Source of the DNA: Lutacidiplasma sp049802875
GTDB lineage: Archaea; Thermoplasmatota; Thermoplasmata; Lutacidiplasmatales; UBA184
Direction: 5' to 3'
DNA: 64,000 nucleotides
Assembly (NCBI GenBank): GCA_049802875.1
Contig: JBARNH010000054.1
Coordinates: 25,529-89,528, forward strand
Under the pieces are notes generated by a model. It ran no database searches. It was not told where the DNA came from and saw nothing but the letters and a program-made list of their open reading frames with translations. Made by a program: the position numbers and the translations under genes. Shown in pieces: positions 34,078 through 41,708 of the stretch; the first letter of the stretch is position 1, and every line of letters begins with the position of its first letter.

Positions 34078-34854
34078 ATGGAGTCGCACGACGTCCGCAT
34101 CGTCGACACACGCGACGAACCGCTCCAGGGGGCGATGATGGTCGTGGGGTTCCCGACCCACGGGCTCGTGGGGTCGGTCGCGGCGTCCTACCTCGTTCAC
34201 ACCCTCGACATGAGCCTGGTCGCTTACATGGTGAGCGAGGAATTTCCGCCGACCGTGATCATGGAGGAGGGGGTCGTCGGCGCGCCCGTTCGATTCTACG
34301 CGAGCAAGCTCGTCTGCGGGGTGGATCGTTCGTGCGACCAGCTGGTGGTCGTGATCGCGGACATACAACCCCCGGTGGGCATGCTGAACCTCATGGGGCG
34401 GTCCCTCCTCGATTGGGCCGCGGCGAAAGGGATCCAGCTCATCGTCGCCGTCGAGGGCCAGCCGATCGAGGACGAGGCCCGCGGGGACGCCCGTGTCGTC
34501 GCGATGGCGAACCGAGCGGCGGCACCTCTCCTCGAGAAATACCAATTCACTGCTGCGAACGGGGTCGTCACCGGCCTCGCGGGCGGTCTCCTGCTCGGTG
34601 CCATCGGTCGGACGACTCCGGTCCTCTGCCTCGTTGCCCAAGCGCACAAGGACTACCCGGACGCGCGGGCCGCGGCGAAGGTGATCGAAACCATCAATCC
34701 GCTGGTTCCCCTGATCGTCCTCGACACGAAACCGCTCCGGGAGAAGGCGCGCGAGATCGAGGCCGAGGTTCGGAAGACGTTACAGCAGACGCGCGAATCG
34801 ATCTCGAGCATGCGCACGGCCGAGGCCGAAGGGCCGGGTGAGATGTATCGCTGA
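34078..34854 (+). CDS. PAC2-family (proteasome assembly chaperone-like) protein
   Basis: The 258-aa protein belongs to the archaeal PAC2 family, ATP-grasp-independent relatives of eukaryotic proteasome assembly chaperone 2. The typical start MVVGFPTHGLVGSVAASYLV and later GVVTGLAGGLLLGAIG are visible, and the C-terminus is a charged helix likely to form a coiled coil. It may assist 20S proteasome assembly, which is unproven in archaea; a PAN ATPase is encoded at 57.8 kb. TTAAGCC near 34029-34035 and GGAGG about 10 nt before the ATG suggest a short leader with a ribosome site, unlike most genes here. The GNAT gene overlaps its end. Confidence 0.85.
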   Translation: MESHDVRIVDTRDEPLQGAMMVVGFPTHGLVGSVAASYLVHTLDMSLVAYMVSEEFPPTVIMEEGVVGAPVRFYASKLVCGVDRSCDQLVVVIADIQPPVGMLNLMGRSLLDWAAAKGIQLIVAVEGQPIEDEARGDARVVAMANRAAAPLLEKYQFTAANGVVTGLAGGLLLGAIGRTTPVLCLVAQAHKDYPDARAAAKVIETINPLVPLIVLDTKPLREKAREIEAEVRKTLQQTRESISSMRTAEAEGPGEMYR

Positions 34855-35344
34855 TACGGCACCGGGGACGTCCGTCTTCCACGTTCCGGATGACCGACCT
34901 CCCGTGACCCTGCGCGGGTTCCGCGCGACCGACGTTCCGTTCATCTCGGCCATCGTCGCCGACGCGCTCCACGAACACTACGACCCGACGCTCTACCAAT
35001 CGCTGAGCACGGAATGGCCGGACGGATTCCTCATCGCCGCGGACCCGCACGATGTCCCGATCGGTTTCCTGCTCGGAGTCAACCAGGTCGAGCGGGAGTC
35101 CCGGGTGCTGATGTTCGCGGTCGACCGGAATCACCGAACGCTCGGCGTCGGTACCTTGCTCATGAACACGTTCTTCGAACGCTGCCGGTCGCGGGGCTAC
35201 CGCCGAGTGACCCTCGAGGTCCGGGTGTCGAACGCGACCGCGATCCGGTTCTACACTCGATTCGCCTACTCCGTGATCGATCTCCTGCGGGCCTACTACT
35301 CGGACGGGGAGAACGGCTACCAGATGGCGAGAGAGGTCGGGTAA
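34838..35344 (+). CDS. GNAT-family N-acetyltransferase
   Basis: The 168-aa protein has the GNAT fold of RimI-like enzymes, which acetylate protein N-termini or small amines from acetyl-CoA. The acetyl-CoA loop is NHRTLGVGTLLMN (R/Q-x2-G-x-G type), followed by EVRVSNATAIRFYTRFAY. GTG at 34838 overlaps the PAC2 gene by 17 nt. A second GTG at 34904 would begin directly at VTLRGFRATD, where RimI proteins usually start, and is an equally good choice. Function beyond the family is not known. Confidence 0.83.
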   Translation: MRCIADTAPGTSVFHVPDDRPPVTLRGFRATDVPFISAIVADALHEHYDPTLYQSLSTEWPDGFLIAADPHDVPIGFLLGVNQVERESRVLMFAVDRNHRTLGVGTLLMNTFFERCRSRGYRRVTLEVRVSNATAIRFYTRFAYSVIDLLRAYYSDGENGYQMAREVG

Positions 35345-35367
35345 CTCCCCCCACGCCGGGCGCAGGG

Positions 35368-35375
35368 GCTAAAGC
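35368..35375 (+). promoter_or_regulatory. TATA-like box for the CBS-NAC transcript
   Basis: GCTAAAGC, within the near-palindrome GGCTAAAGCC, lies 24-31 nt before the ATG at 35399. Confidence 0.5.
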
Positions 35376-35398
35376 CTCTCGTCTCTCGTCGCCCCGCG

Positions 35399-36652
35399 AT
35401 GGTAGCTCCGTGGCCTTCGGCGCGGGATCTGATGACGGCGCGCCCGTCGACGCTCCCGCACGACGCCCCGATCTCTCGAGCGCTCGGACTGATGCGTACC
35501 AAGGGGTTCCACGAGATCCCGGTCCTCCGCAACACCCGCCTCATCGGGATGATCACCTTCGAGTCGATCGCTCGGCGGGTGAGTCGCGCCCTGGACGCGA
35601 AGGTCGAACACATCCTGATCCTGCCGCCGCTCGTGACGCCCGCGACCCAATTGCCCGAGATCGCCGAACAACTGCTCGCGTCGGGTCTCCGGGCCGCCCC
35701 GGTGGTCGGGCCTCGGGGCGAGCTCCTGGGGATCGTGAGCCGAACCGACCTCGTCCGAGCGCTGGTCACCGTCCCCGAAGCGACCCGCACGCGGGTCGAG
35801 GAGATCGCTCGCGCGGCGAGCTTGGTCATTCACGAGAACGACATGTGCCGCCATCTGCTCGGACAGATCCGCCTCATCGAGGAGCATCCGCTCCCCGTCG
35901 TGGACCGCAAGGACCACCTCGTGGGCGCGATCGGCGTCGCGGACCTCGGCGCCGTGCTCTGGCGGCCGGTCACGGGAGGCAAGCGCGACGCGCGTGCGGG
36001 GCGCCCGGCGATCGACGTGAAGGTCGGCTCGATCATGCACGCGCCGGCCGTGACCGTACCGACCGGAACGGCGGCCTCCGAGGCGGCCCGACTGATGACG
36101 CGCGAGCGGGTGTCGAGTGTCTTCGTGGTCGACGACGGGCGTCCTCCGAGGGTCGTCGGGCAGGCCGAGCTTCTCCAGCTCGTCGTGGGGCGCGGAAGGA
36201 CTCCCGGCGCCGCGGGCGGGGTCGAGGACGTGTACGTGGAGATCACCGGCCTCCGAGGTTCCGGGGACCCCGGCCTCCTCGCGGAGATCGACCACTTGGT
36301 CGCCACCGGCCTACGACGGATCCATCAGCACGTCCGGCCGACGCTTCTCACCCTCCACTTTGCTCCGCACGCCACGCACCGGACCAGTGACATCACCGTC
36401 GAGGCCCGTCTGCACACGGACGACGGGATATTCTACGCGACCCACACCGGTTGGAACCTTCTGGCCGGGGTGTCGGATCTGCTGGAAGAGCTCGGCGGTC
36501 AGACCCGACGTGTCCGCGAGGCTCGACGGCAACGGGGCCACCGGGGCCGAGCCCACGATGCGGACGAGGAGACCCGGGTCGACGACCCGGACCTGGAGCG
36601 GAGAATCCGGTCGGCGACGAGGGACGAGAGTTCCGAGGACGAGGAACCATGA
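35399..36652 (+). CDS. Four-CBS protein with C-terminal ribosome-hibernation-like domain
   Basis: The 417-aa soluble protein carries four CBS repeats (about 5-60, 75-125, 130-190 and 205-265), which normally bind adenosine nucleotides in pairs. Residues about 280-385 form a separate beta-alpha domain (VEDVYVEITGL, then SDITVEARLHTDDGIFYATH and LLAGVSDLLEELGGQ) that looks like the S30AE/HPF fold of ribosome hibernation factors. The last 35 residues are very charged. CBS proteins acting as archaeal ribosome hibernation or dimerisation factors are known, so an energy-sensing ribosome silencer is a reasonable inference. Its stop overlaps the NAC start (ATGA), tying it to translation. Confidence 0.75.
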   Translation: MVAPWPSARDLMTARPSTLPHDAPISRALGLMRTKGFHEIPVLRNTRLIGMITFESIARRVSRALDAKVEHILILPPLVTPATQLPEIAEQLLASGLRAAPVVGPRGELLGIVSRTDLVRALVTVPEATRTRVEEIARAASLVIHENDMCRHLLGQIRLIEEHPLPVVDRKDHLVGAIGVADLGAVLWRPVTGGKRDARAGRPAIDVKVGSIMHAPAVTVPTGTAASEAARLMTRERVSSVFVVDDGRPPRVVGQAELLQLVVGRGRTPGAAGGVEDVYVEITGLRGSGDPGLLAEIDHLVATGLRRIHQHVRPTLLTLHFAPHATHRTSDITVEARLHTDDGIFYATHTGWNLLAGVSDLLEELGGQTRRVREARRQRGHRGRAHDADEETRVDDPDLERRIRSATRDESSEDEEP

Positions 36653-37041
36653 TCCCGGGGGGACCGCGCAACGCACGGCAGATGGAGCAGATGATGCGCC
36701 GGCTCGGGATGACCAGTGAGCCGATCCCCGAAGTCGAAGAAGTGGTCGTGCGTACCCGAACGAAGGAGCTGGTCTTTCGCGAGCCCGAGGTGACGGCCCT
36801 CACCGTCCAAGGAGTGCGGACGTACCAGGTCGTCGGAGAGCCCGTCGTTCGCTCGCGGACCTCCGAGCCGGGGTCTGGGTCGTCGGCCGCGGCTACGCCG
36901 CCCTCCGGCCCGCCCGAGGAGGACGTACGGCTCGTGATGGAGCAGGCGAACGTCTCCCGCGAAGAAGCGCTCGAGGCCCTGACTCAGACCCACGGGGAAC
37001 CCGCCGAGGCGATCCTCAAGATCCTGACTCGGGGTGGGTAG
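36649..37041 (+). CDS. nac: Nascent polypeptide-associated complex protein (NAC)
   Basis: The 130-aa protein binds nascent chains at the ribosome exit; archaeal NAC is a homodimer of the alpha type. The N-terminus (PRNARQMEQMMRRLGMTSEP) is the ribosome-binding helix. The NAC barrel spans about 30-70 (ELVFREPEVTALTVQGVRTY), and a UBA domain closes the protein (EEDVRLVMEQANVSREEALE). A Ser/Pro linker separates the two. The ATG overlaps the CBS gene stop, and a NUDIX gene starts directly after its TAG, so the three form one transcript. Length is normal. Confidence 0.92.
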   Translation: MIPGGPRNARQMEQMMRRLGMTSEPIPEVEEVVVRTRTKELVFREPEVTALTVQGVRTYQVVGEPVVRSRTSEPGSGSSAAATPPSGPPEEDVRLVMEQANVSREEALEALTQTHGEPAEAILKILTRGG

Positions 37042-37491
37042 TTGGACGAGCCCGCCGGACCCGTGGTCCGGGAGTGCGTCGAGGGGTACCTCTACGCCGA
37101 CCCTCCGCTCGAGTTGTTGCTCTTGCGACGACCGCCGGCCCGTGGGCGGTTCTGGGTGCCCGTCAGCGGCAAGGTCGAGGCGACGGACCGAGATTACGAA
37201 GCCGCCGTGCGGCGCGAGGTGATGGAGGAGACGGGGCTCGTCAAACCCCGACGCGTGATCCCGCTCGATTGGCACGTGCGGTTCCGGGCGGACAACGGGG
37301 AGGTGTGGCGGCTCCACGCCTTCGGGGTCGAGGTCGATCGGTCGTTCGTCCCGGTCCTCAGCGCCGAGCACGACGGGTGGCAGTGGGCCCGCCCGGAGAT
37401 GGCGACGCGGCTCCTCCATTTCGAGGACAACCAACTCGCGGTGGAGCGGCTGGTCACGCGTCGCTTCGTGACCCCCTCCCCAAAGGCTTAG
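37042..37491 (+). CDS. NUDIX hydrolase
   Basis: The 149-aa protein has a complete NUDIX box, GKVEATDRDYEAAVRREVMEETGL split over two strands and a helix (G-x5-E replaced by the GKVEAT start, then REVMEETG). NUDIX enzymes split nucleoside diphosphate derivatives; possible substrates are oxidised nucleotides or dinucleotide signals. The assigned start is TTG at 37042, directly after the NAC TAG; a GTG at 37063 is an alternative. It is the third gene of the CBS-NAC transcript. Its end is followed by a box for dph2. Confidence 0.83.
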   Translation: MDEPAGPVVRECVEGYLYADPPLELLLLRRPPARGRFWVPVSGKVEATDRDYEAAVRREVMEETGLVKPRRVIPLDWHVRFRADNGEVWRLHAFGVEVDRSFVPVLSAEHDGWQWARPEMATRLLHFEDNQLAVERLVTRRFVTPSPKA

Positions 37492-37523
37492 CGCCCGTCC
37501 TCCGTCGTCCGTCCTCGAGAGCG

Positions 37524-38561
37524 ATGGCGACCCGCGAGACCACCGGCGAGGCGGACGCACCGGCGACGTACGTGTTCCCGACCGTCGGCCCCGAGCTGTT
37601 CGCCGCGTTGCGGGCCGCGAAGGCCCGTCGGATCGTCCTCCAGGTTCCGGCGGGGCTGGTCCGGAACGCCCACGAGCTGGCGGCCCGGATCCGGACCGAG
37701 ACCGGCACCCCCGTGACCGTGGCCGCCCGGGCGTGCTTCGGCGCTTGCGACTTTCCCTCGCGCGACGAAGCGCCGAGGTCGGACGTCGCGGTCGTGCTCG
37801 GCCACTCGCCGATCCCGAACGTGCCGGTCGTTCGACCGACGTACTTCGTCGAGATGCGGGAGCCCGGAGGGGACCCGGAACACCTCGCCGCGATGGTGGA
37901 GCTGGCGGGGTTGCCGAGGCGCCTCGGGTTGGTCGCCTCGGTCCAGCACCTCGACCTGGTGGAACCGCTGCGCGCCGCGCTCGAACGGGGAGGACGGAGC
38001 GTGCGGACCGGCCGCGGGGATCGCCGTCTCGCCTATCCGGCCCAAGCACTCGGTTGCAACTATACCGGAGCCGAGGCCGTGGCCGCCGAGGTCGATGCGT
38101 TCCTGTTCCTGGGCACCGGTCGCTTCCACCCGGTCGGTCTCGCCTTCGCCGTCGACCGGCCGGTCTGGTCCCTCGATCCGTTGCAGAACCGGATGGAGCC
38201 CCCGATCGACCGAGGGGCCCTCGTCCGCCGCCGCCAGCTGACGGTGGCGACCGCCCGCGACGCGCTTCGCTGGGGAATCCTCGTCTCGTCGTTCGCGGGC
38301 CAGTATCGAATGCCCACCGCCCTCGCCTTGCAAGAGCGAGCCCAGGCCCGCGGCCGAACGGCCGAGATCCTCGTGTTCGACCGTCTCGACCCCCGCGACC
38401 TCGAAGGACGCGCCCTCGACGCCTACGTCAACACGGCGTGCCCACGCATTGCCCTCGACGACGGCGAGATGTATCCGAAGCCGATCCTGACGCCGCCCGA
38501 GTTCCTGATGGCGCTCGGGGAGCTCCCGCTCGAGCCGTATCGCTTCGACACGTACCACTGA
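37524..38561 (+). CDS. dph2: Diphthamide synthase subunit Dph2
   Basis: The 345-aa radical enzyme transfers the aminocarboxypropyl group from S-adenosylmethionine to a histidine of elongation factor 2, the first step of diphthamide synthesis. The three conserved cysteines for its 4Fe-4S cluster are visible: one at C71 or C75 (RACFGACD), C178 (ALGCNYTG) and C306 (NTACPRIA). The spacing matches the archaeal homodimeric enzyme. The ATG at 37524 has GGCTTAGCG 30-38 nt upstream. Upstream extensions of the frame are not coding. The grouping with NAC and the hibernation-like factor makes this a translation neighbourhood. Confidence 0.92.
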   Translation: MATRETTGEADAPATYVFPTVGPELFAALRAAKARRIVLQVPAGLVRNAHELAARIRTETGTPVTVAARACFGACDFPSRDEAPRSDVAVVLGHSPIPNVPVVRPTYFVEMREPGGDPEHLAAMVELAGLPRRLGLVASVQHLDLVEPLRAALERGGRSVRTGRGDRRLAYPAQALGCNYTGAEAVAAEVDAFLFLGTGRFHPVGLAFAVDRPVWSLDPLQNRMEPPIDRGALVRRRQLTVATARDALRWGILVSSFAGQYRMPTALALQERAQARGRTAEILVFDRLDPRDLEGRALDAYVNTACPRIALDDGEMYPKPILTPPEFLMALGELPLEPYRFDTYH

Positions 38562-38606
38562 GCCCGACCGAAATTGAGAAGGTAGGGCCCGGGCGTACTC
38601 CCGTTC

Positions 38607-39005
38607 GTGAGGTGGGGAGCGCTCGTACCGGCCGTCCTCCTCGCCGTCGGGGCAGTGCTGGTCGCGCTCGCCGCCCTTCAGGGGGCGGCGCGGCTCGCCG
38701 TCGTCGTAGTCGTCCCCGTCGTCTTCGGCAGTTCGATCGAGTTCGTGGTCGGAGTGCTCCTGCTGCTGGCCGGCCTATTCTCTCTCGGGCTCGCGTTCGA
38801 GCCCGCGGAGGAGACCGACGAACCGGGCGTGGCGAGCCCTCCACGGACGTCCTCCGGCGGTGGGGGGCTCGTGCTGGTCGGCCCCGTTCCGCTCTTTTTC
38901 GGGGCTTGGCGAGATGTGCCGGCCCGGACCCGGATCCTCGTGGCGATCTTGGGGGCGGCCGTCTTCGCGGTCGCGGTCCTCGTCGTGCTCGGGTTCCTTT
39001 TCTAG
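38607..39005 (+). CDS. DUF131 (TIGR00304) membrane protein
   Basis: The 132-aa protein has two N-terminal hydrophobic segments (about 7-30 and 33-64), a polar loop and one C-terminal helix (about 108-131). The motif GGLVLVGPVPLFFGAW after the loop is the signature of the archaeal DUF131 / TIGR00304 family, whose function is unknown. The start is GTG at 38607. Its TAG stop lies in the palindrome CTAG (39002-39005), which also encodes the stop of pdxT on the opposite strand. Confidence 0.8.
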   Translation: MRWGALVPAVLLAVGAVLVALAALQGAARLAVVVVVPVVFGSSIEFVVGVLLLLAGLFSLGLAFEPAEETDEPGVASPPRTSSGGGGLVLVGPVPLFFGAWRDVPARTRILVAILGAAVFAVAVLVVLGFLF

Positions 39006-39589
39006 CTTTTGCCGCCGACCGCGGCGAGGAATCGACGATGCACCCGCAAGTCTCCGGAGAGCTCGGGGTGGAACGCGAGGCCCCAGAGTCCGCCCGCGCG
39101 GACCCCGACGACCTCTTCGCCCCGCCAAGCGATCGGGACCGCCTGCGCTCCGACCGCCAGAATCCGCGGGGATCGGATGAACACGCCGGGGAATGGACGT
39201 TTCCCGAGACCTTCGAAGATCACGGGGGCTTCGCACGATTCTCGTTGCGACCCATAGTCGTTCCGTCGCACGGTCACGTCGAGGACCCGGAACGTGGGCG
39301 GATCCGGACCCGAAGCGCCGGGAGCGAGGTCGCGGGCCAGGAGGATCAACCCCGCACACGTAGCGAGGATCGGAAGGCCGTCCTTGAGTCGCTCCTCCAA
39401 CGGCGCCCAAAGTCCCGCCCCTTCGATGAGCCGAGCGATCGCGGTCGATTCCCCGCCGGGGAGGAACAAGACGCGCACTTCGGCGAGGTCGGCGGGGGTC
39501 CGCACCGCGATCGGATCCGACCCGAGGGACCGCAACACCCGCAGGTGCTCCGGCACATCCCCCTGAAGGCCGAGGACCCCGACCTTCAT
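39002..39589 (-). CDS. pdxT: Pyridoxal 5'-phosphate synthase glutaminase subunit PdxT
   Basis: The 195-aa class I glutamine amidotransferase supplies ammonia to PdxS for vitamin B6 synthesis. It shows GVLGLQGDVPEHLRVLR at the start, the PdxT-typical PGGESTAIARL, the nucleophile in ILATCAGLILLA and the His-Glu pair in AFHPELSGD. It overlaps the HMG-CoA reductase stop by 4 nt and so is the last gene of the grpE-hmgA-pdxT transcript. PdxS is not encoded in this window. Length is normal. Confidence 0.93.
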   Translation of the reverse strand: MKVGVLGLQGDVPEHLRVLRSLGSDPIAVRTPADLAEVRVLFLPGGESTAIARLIEGAGLWAPLEERLKDGLPILATCAGLILLARDLAPGASGPDPPTFRVLDVTVRRNDYGSQRESCEAPVIFEGLGKRPFPGVFIRSPRILAVGAQAVPIAWRGEEVVGVRAGGLWGLAFHPELSGDLRVHRRFLAAVGGKS

Positions 39590-40899
39590 TCGGCTCCCGC
39601 GCGGCGGAGCTCGTCCAGGACCTCCTTCGCGCGATCGAACCGGATCTGGTGGTCGACGACGAGCCGCTCGACCACGCGGTCGACCTCCTCCGGTCGAGCA
39701 CCCGCGCTCACGGCGAGGTTCCGCGCGTGAAGCTCCATGTGCCCCCGCTGGATCCCCTCGGTCGCGAGGGCGCGCAGCGCGGAGAAATTCTGCGCAAGCC
39801 CGACCGCCGCGAGCACCTCCCCGAGCTCGCGAGCGCTCCGCACCCCGAGGACCTTCACGTTCGTCTTCGCGGTCGGGTGGACCGCGGTCGCCCCGCCGAT
39901 GAGTCCAACGGGCGCGGGGATCTCGATCGTCCCGACCAGATTGCCGTCCTTGTCCTTCTCGTAGGTCGTCAGCGGGAGGACGACGGTATCGGCGTGCGTC
40001 TCGCCCGCCCGCCAGGCCGCGTACGTGTGGGCGCCGCTCTCGATCGCGCGGAAGTCGTTCCCCGTCGCGATCACGACGCTCGAGATGCCGTTCATGATCC
40101 CCTTGTTGTGCGTCGCGCAGCGGAACGGGTCCGCGACCGCGAGCGCATAGGCATCGAGAATCGCGTCGACCACCTCGGGGCCGGACGCCGTCTCGGTCTT
40201 GAGGACGGCCGCGGGGAACGTCGCGTGAGCGCGCGCGAGCCGATGGATCGCCAGATTCGAGATGATGCGCAGCACGACCCGCCCGCCCGTGAGTCGCGCG
40301 AACTCGGGGGCCAGCGCCTCACACATCGTGTTGACGGCGTTCATCCCCCCCGCGTCCCGTGCGTCCACCAGTAGATGGACGACGATCATCGTCCCCCGCG
40401 GGGAGGAGAGGATCCGGACTTCGAGGTCCTTCGCTCCCCCTCCGAACTTGACCAGCACAGGGTCCTTCGCGTTCGCGGCCGAAAGGAGTTCGTCCTTTCG
40501 GTGGAGGATCCGCAAACGGGCGGCGACGGGGTCGGGGACGTCCAATATCTGGACCTGGCCGATCATCACGGGTGCGGTCGATTGGGCGAAGAATCCGCCC
40601 CCCGAACGTACGACCTTCGCCGCATTCGAGGCCGCCGCAACGACGCTCGGCTCCTCGATCGCCATCGGGATGAGGTATTCCTTGCCGTTGATCTGGAAGT
40701 TCGTCGCGATCCCGAGAGGGAGGGGCATGACACCGATGACGTTCTCGATCATCCGGTCGATCGCACCGGCGTCGATCCCCGGCGGGAACTCGAAGGCCCG
40801 CGCCTCCTCGTCGGTCAGTCCGGCCCATTCCTGAATGAAGGCACGCCGCTCGGCGATGCTGCGGCGGTAGAATCCCGGGACCTCGGACGATCGGTTCAT
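39586..40899 (-). CDS. hmgA: 3-hydroxy-3-methylglutaryl-CoA reductase, class II
   Basis: This 437-aa enzyme makes mevalonate for archaeal isoprenoid lipids. It belongs to the class II (bacterial-type) group also known from Archaeoglobus and Thermoplasmata: ENVIGVMPLPLGIATNFQ carries the catalytic Glu, IEEPSVVAAASNAAK follows, DARDAGGMNAVNTMCE binds substrate, THNKGIMNGISSV carries the lysine and ELHARNLA the catalytic His. Class II reductases usually prefer NADH. The ATG overlaps the grpE stop as ATGA, and the stop overlaps pdxT, so three unrelated functions share one coupled transcript. Confidence 0.94.
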   Translation of the reverse strand: MNRSSEVPGFYRRSIAERRAFIQEWAGLTDEEARAFEFPPGIDAGAIDRMIENVIGVMPLPLGIATNFQINGKEYLIPMAIEEPSVVAAASNAAKVVRSGGGFFAQSTAPVMIGQVQILDVPDPVAARLRILHRKDELLSAANAKDPVLVKFGGGAKDLEVRILSSPRGTMIVVHLLVDARDAGGMNAVNTMCEALAPEFARLTGGRVVLRIISNLAIHRLARAHATFPAAVLKTETASGPEVVDAILDAYALAVADPFRCATHNKGIMNGISSVVIATGNDFRAIESGAHTYAAWRAGETHADTVVLPLTTYEKDKDGNLVGTIEIPAPVGLIGGATAVHPTAKTNVKVLGVRSARELGEVLAAVGLAQNFSALRALATEGIQRGHMELHARNLAVSAGARPEEVDRVVERLVVDHQIRFDRAKEVLDELRRAGAE

Positions 40900-41477
40900 G
40901 GGTCGGAGCGCCCCTGTTCGGATGTCTCCGCCGCCATCGCCCCGGATTCGGAAGCCGCCGCCGGTAGACGGCCGACGATCACCTTCGCCGGTCGCAGGAG
41001 TCCGCCGAAGAACCGGTACCCCTGCTGGACGACCTCGACGATCGTTCCGTCCCGGTCCCGGCGAGAGACCGAGCTCTCTCCCACCGCCTCGGCCTCATCG
41101 GCGCGAAACGGTCCGCCGACCTTCGCGACCGGTTCGACCCCTTCGTGCTTCAGGAAGGTCGTCCACTCTCGGTCGAGCAACTCCATCCCGCGACGGACCG
41201 GGTCGTCGGCGGGAAGTTTGCCGACGGCGTCCCGCGCGCCCCGGAACGCTTCCAGGATGGGTAAGAGCTCCCGCAGCATTCCACCGCGGGCCTGACGGGA
41301 GACCCCTTCACGGTCGCGCTCGGACCGCCGGCGGAAGTTCTCGAAGTCGGCGAACAGGTACTTGTAACGGGTCGCCCAGTCCTCGACCGGCTCGGCACTG
41401 GCGGGAGCTTCATCCTGTAGAGGAACCGAGTCGGAATCCTCCGTTGGGGCCGGTTCTGGAGGGGGCTCGTCGGACAT
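40896..41477 (-). CDS. grpE: GrpE nucleotide exchange factor
   Basis: The 193-aa co-chaperone releases ADP from DnaK. The acidic, Pro-rich N-terminus (1-35) leads to a long helix (YLFADFENFRRRSERDRE), the dimer-forming coiled coil, and then the beta domain with the family motif IVEVVQQGYRFFGGLLRPAK. Neither dnaK nor dnaJ is nearby, which is unusual because these genes normally cluster. CTATTA at 41505-41510 lies 28-33 nt before the ATG. It leads the transcript with hmgA and pdxT. Call is firm. Confidence 0.92.
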   Translation of the reverse strand: MSDEPPPEPAPTEDSDSVPLQDEAPASAEPVEDWATRYKYLFADFENFRRRSERDREGVSRQARGGMLRELLPILEAFRGARDAVGKLPADDPVRRGMELLDREWTTFLKHEGVEPVAKVGGPFRADEAEAVGESSVSRRDRDGTIVEVVQQGYRFFGGLLRPAKVIVGRLPAAASESGAMAAETSEQGRSDP

Positions 41478-41652
41478 CGAACGGGGGTCCGAGGAGGCCT
41501 CCGGCTATTAGCGCTTCCCCGGGGCTCCCGGCCGCTCCGGGGAGGCCGTCGGAACAGCCGAAGACCCGTGCTCCGAACCCTCACTTTCGACGGGGTCCGG
41601 GCGCGGGTTTTTACGGCGACCGGGCCCGTCTTTTTTCGACCGCAACCCAAGC

Positions 41653-41660
41653 GTTATAAC
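41653..41660 (+). promoter_or_regulatory. Palindromic TATA-like box upstream of gyrB
   Basis: GTTATAAC lies 49-56 nt before the gyrB ATG, implying a leader of roughly 25 nt. Two T-runs lie just upstream on the plus strand (about 41608 and 41630). The remaining spacer to grpE shows nothing else recognisable. Confidence 0.5.
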
Positions 41661-41708
41661 GACTATCCGGCTCGGTACGGTACGCTGGTTCCACCGGCGG
41701 TATTTCCG

